Positions 60,420-64,000 of a DNA stretch of 64,000 nucleotides are shown one piece after another. The stretch covers positions 127,142,350 to 127,206,349 of the forward strand of contig OW121847.1 in NCBI GenBank assembly GCA_933228895.1. The letters are read 5' to 3'. Origin of the DNA: Platycnemis pennipes (taxonomy: Eukaryota > Arthropoda > Insecta > Odonata > Platycnemididae). The position numbers and the translations under genes were made by a program. Under the pieces are notes generated by a model. That model had not been told where the DNA came from and searched no databases. It saw nothing but the letters and a program-made list of their open reading frames with translations. Numbering within the stretch: position 1 is the first letter of the stretch; each line of letters opens with the position of its first letter.

Positions 60420-61555
60420 GCCGACCTTACGATTGCCATGCATCACCCGGCTGCATTGCTCTGATGCTTCACCTCCCTCCCAGAGAGGCCATACTTCTTT
60501 CCGTCCCCTCTCGCATCATCCCCTTTCGGCCTGCCTCCGCATTTCAACCCCCCTGTCCAGTCTGATGACCTTCACGGGCTGTCTCCGCTGCATTATTCCT
60601 CTGTGGGGATCGGGAAGATAAATCGGTTCACCCTGCTGCATCCTGTGTCCACTGGCACAGTGGTATCCACGACCCATGGCAACTCACATCACATACGCAA
60701 GCATTCGAGCAGAGTAATCCCAAATATTCCCCTCCGAGTATTACGCTACCAGGGTGACTGAAATGGGAACATGCCCGTGGGCTCAACTGCATTAAGGAAG
60801 TAGATCATAAATTAGCAAAACTTAAGTACTCAACCATCACATATGTTTCGTTTTCAAATATTGTAAATATTGTATTTTTATTACTATTGTTAATTCTGTC
60901 TTAGGGGACGAAAGCATCAGTTTACACCCACTTCCGTCCGCTCAATTTCCATTCATTGCCTTCATGAAATTTGTATGAGTTAAGAAAAGTTTTCACAACG
61001 TGTAGAATGTTCTATTTAATTAATTATCATGAGGAGTAAATTGTTTCATATTAACTCATTATTATCCTAGGAATTTTGAAAAGGCCTGCAATCCAATGTA
61101 AAATCAATTGAAAAAGAAATCACACAGTAGTGAATGTAATCGTAGGCTGAAATAAACAGTACACGATCACGCTGTATAGTAGAAAGATTTATCCGGCTTA
61201 GCTGAACTATCGATAACAATATCATTTAAAAGTTACCTCGTTCCTTTTTACAGAGAACTCTACAAAAAGTAAGATATGAAGAAAATTGGAAGCTTGGGAT
61301 CGAACAATTCTCATCTTCGTAAAGTTGATTGTGCGTAATGAAAGCAAGAGAGGGCTAATTCTTTCTAGAAACAGGAAGTAATGGATGGTAAGGGAATATT
61401 TCCATGGGATTTGTGGGAAAGCTGACTTTAAAAGGAGAGGGAAAGAAAGAGAAGATCCCCTACTTCAGACGGCAATAAAATTATTCACTTAGTTGGCTCC
61501 GTCCATGCTGCATTAGCCGCGTGATTTAATAAGTCCCGAGCTTATACGCATATAT
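60420..61555. other. short C-rich patch, then AT-rich DNA
   Basis: 60420-60620 is GC-richer and C/T-leaning and 60640-61555 is AT-rich. No gene recognised. Confidence 0.5.
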
Positions 61556-61559
61556 ACTT

Positions 61560-62085
61560 TCTTCATTGTCTTCGAAGGAGGGAAAGCGCCGCGAGGGAAC
61601 GGAGGACGGAGCGAAGTTGGTGGAGGGAGGATTTAAGGAAAAGGGAAGAGTGAAAAAAGGAGAGGTAGGAAAGCGGAGAGGATGGGATAAGGTAGGGGGA
61701 GGGGGATCTTTGGCCAGAGTTCGGCAATGATGCAGCGGGAGGGGGTAGCGGAGAGTGGGAAGCTCCGGAGATTGGTAAGGGGGTGAGTGTCGTGTGGTGG
61801 TGAGGGGGTGGGCGTTTATGGGAAGCATGCGCCACCGTCCCTCCTTGCCGATCTCGGGGGTAGTTTGTATGCGTGGGAGGAGAGTGCCGCTCCAAGAGAG
61901 ATGGTCGGTCGGGTGGTTGGCTCTTCTTATTCCTCGGCGGTTGTTTCTGTGGTGGAGTGGGCCCCGAAAGGGGGACGAGGGAGTTAAGGGTCCTACTCGG
62001 GGCAGAGTGGGTGGTTAGGGGCAAGGATAAGAGTGATGGGGTGAGGAGATGTAAGTCGGGGATGAGACGATAAACCCCTGGCCTT
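61560..62085. other. purine-rich GC island
   Basis: G/A-rich plus strand (GGAGGG, GGGGG and AGAGAG motifs). Frames on both strands are compositional. Confidence 0.6.
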
Positions 62086-62099
62086 CTTATTTCTCCTTG

Positions 62100-64000
62100 G
62101 TTTCCCCCAAAACTCTTACCTTCCATTCACTCCACTTGATACGGTCTCTTGTTTCTCTTCTCTCCTCTCTAAGTTCCCTCTGCCTTTCCTTTCTAGGTAG
62201 CTCCTTATATCACTCTCTCTATCGCGAGAAACCAACGTTGAGAGATGAGTATGCTAATATTAGAGCAAGAGAAAAAAATGAAGAAGGCCAATGCTTTGCA
62301 AGGGGTTATTTTTATAGTTTTACGGAACAGTTAGTCCCGAGAATCCGAAATTCACAATATTTCAAGTGAGTAATTATTTATTTCATAGTTCGGTACTTGA
62401 TCTGCTGTTAATGATTACGGAAGGCATAATAATAACTGTGAAGATGTATTTTCTGTTTTTTCCTAATAAATTCATTGATAGATGGTTGAAATTCCCTTAT
62501 AGTATTGTCTTTTTTATCAGCGCTATGGTTTACGGTGTAATAAATCTGATTATAATATCATTGTCGTGTTGTTCATGATTTTATAAACTTTATGTGAATT
62601 GATGTAACATTAATGATTTACTATCTTCGCAAACTTAGAACTGAGAGTGACTTCTTTACGTAGTTCCCCCCAATGATCCTTCTCATAAAAATTTCATAAT
62701 GGAATTTATTACTATTACTGTCAAATTTGCTGTGGCTGAGTGAATATTTTATTGTATTAGTGCATTATCACTTTTGAAAGTCTGATCTGGGATCTAGGAT
62801 TAAATACTATACTCTCGATGACGTATGGAATGAAAAAGTACAACTAGGCTAGAATTTTCAAAAAACGACTGTTTCTAGAGTGTGATCACCTATTACTTTT
62901 CATCTTCCTTTATCCAATCTAAATAGGAAATACTAACTGGGCAAAAATCAGTTTATATTTTTCAAATATTTTTCTCCAGATCCTAAATTGAAATGGACAA
63001 AGTTGGACTCATAACATACAGAATAAACCTACTAAACCACAGTGTTCAACCCAAAAATATATATCGAGAAATTAATCAGGGTAACGGGGCTGATCTGTGT
63101 TATCTGTAGTTTCCCTGGGAGAGCTGGACGCGTTCAAAATGACCTCTCCCGATTTGAACTTGAACATCGTTCAGTAGGGAAATAAGCCATTCAACCTGCC
63201 GTCCGTGATGTCTATTTATACTTGCCATCTTTACAGGCAAATATATTTTAAAGTCATTATTTCTCATAGGAAATTATCATTTGGCAATATTGTTATTTTT
63301 CAATCCTTTTATGTTATATGCTCCTTCTTCCTCTCGCTTCGAATGAGCAATAAGAGTTTTGTAGTAACTTTTCATACTTTCTTCAGTTATGACAAATACC
63401 TACCTGTGGATAAAAAGTTTATGATCGCTTCTTGAATTCTTAATTGTTTTTGTTGCCAGGGGCGACCGACAACTGATACTATTTGTGCGTACAAAGATAG
63501 TAAGATAGTTAAGAAGATAGTTAAGTAATTTACTTCGGTATGGGGGAGAGAAGATAAGAGGAGAAAACCTGGTATCGACTCTTAGTGGAAAGCGCTAAGA
63601 GGTTAGATCCATTATCCCGTCCTATCCGAGCACTGACATTGAATGTATCTTTACTCGGGACAGAAGAAGAGACCTCGCCCTAAGGACGGGAGGCCAATCT
63701 GACTACCCTCTTTATTGAGAGCTCTGTGAGGTCATTTTAAGCTCAGAATTCAGTGTTCAATTTCTTTGTTTGATAAAATGATTTACTGTCGATTGTTGCA
63801 ATTATGACATGCTTAGAAACTTTGCGTAACTTTCTTGGTTATCATAGGGTTTCATGTATTTTTCTTCCTGTTTCTTTATTCCATCGGATCCTGAATTTAA
63901 AAAAACCTCTTACGAACTCTTCGGGCCTACTCTTTGATCATCCGTATATGTTTTATGGACATCATCATTTGAAGCACCTTACACATATTTCTCGCCATAG
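62100..64000. other. AT-rich intergenic DNA
   Basis: No gene recognised. Short imperfect AAGATAGTTA repeats occur at 63495-63525. Confidence 0.5.

Noticed and set aside
63570..63720. GGTTAGATCC and flanks resembling a SINE head
   Set aside because: Mismatched B box and no convincing A box on either strand.
1..64000. CRISPR arrays, bacterial operons or a prokaryotic defence system
   Set aside because: No regularly spaced repeats, ribosome-binding sites or dense gene layout; introns, SINEs, LINEs and a Hox exon show animal DNA.

Overview
Eukaryotic, non-microbial DNA: long AT-rich intergenic stretches, low-complexity GC-rich islands, retrotransposon remnants and almost no continuous coding. 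The anchor is at the left end. The minus-strand block 1278-1947 encodes an N-terminal fragment with a FIN-Q-P / ADFMTALP-type motif and the hexapeptide-plus-basic stretch EYPWMKEKKTTRKSSQQ, followed by a GT donor. This is the arthropod Hox2 gene proboscipedia (pb), first coding exon only; its homeodomain exon lies beyond the left edge. The window is therefore probably part of an insect (or other arthropod) Hox cluster, with the remaining 62 kb lying 5' of pb. In a collinear cluster the next gene would be Hox3/zen; I see no homeobox here. The wide, repeat-filled spacing suggests a large genome, perhaps a palaeopteran or polyneopteran insect; I cannot name the species.

Layout. 1-1277: pb intron. 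1278-1947: pb exon. 1.9-32 kb: unique-looking AT-rich DNA broken by GC-rich islands, most strongly biased to purines or pyrimidines on one strand, some switching bias internally; two tRNA-derived SINE heads (12.7 and 21.8 kb) and a small C-rich terminal-repeat element (22.1 kb). 32.5-34.5 kb: a decayed Penelope-like element on the minus strand with reverse transcriptase, GIY-YIG endonuclease, inverted terminal repeats and a hammerhead-like motif. 34.9-35.7 kb: 3' fragment of an RTE-like LINE on the plus strand. 41.2-44.3 kb: a second RTE-like copy on the minus strand, lying inside a pair of ~87-bp inverted repeats. 45.8 kb: a ~120-bp foldback. 46.9-48.2 kb: a large alternating purine/pyrimidine island. 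54.2 kb: a 5S-rRNA-derived SINE. 55.0-55.25 kb: a 125-bp-period repeat. 55.85-57.6 kb: a 5'-truncated CR1/Jockey-type LINE with an internal 59-bp duplication. 58-64 kb: AT-rich with two small purine islands.

Function. The only host gene I can support is pb. The rest is most simply 5' regulatory and spacer DNA of the pb-Hox3 interval, invaded by at least five retroelement types. All transposon reading frames are broken. Many long open frames in the GC-rich islands are products of base composition and are not annotated as genes. Coordinates of element ends are approximate, since they come from reading and not from alignment.
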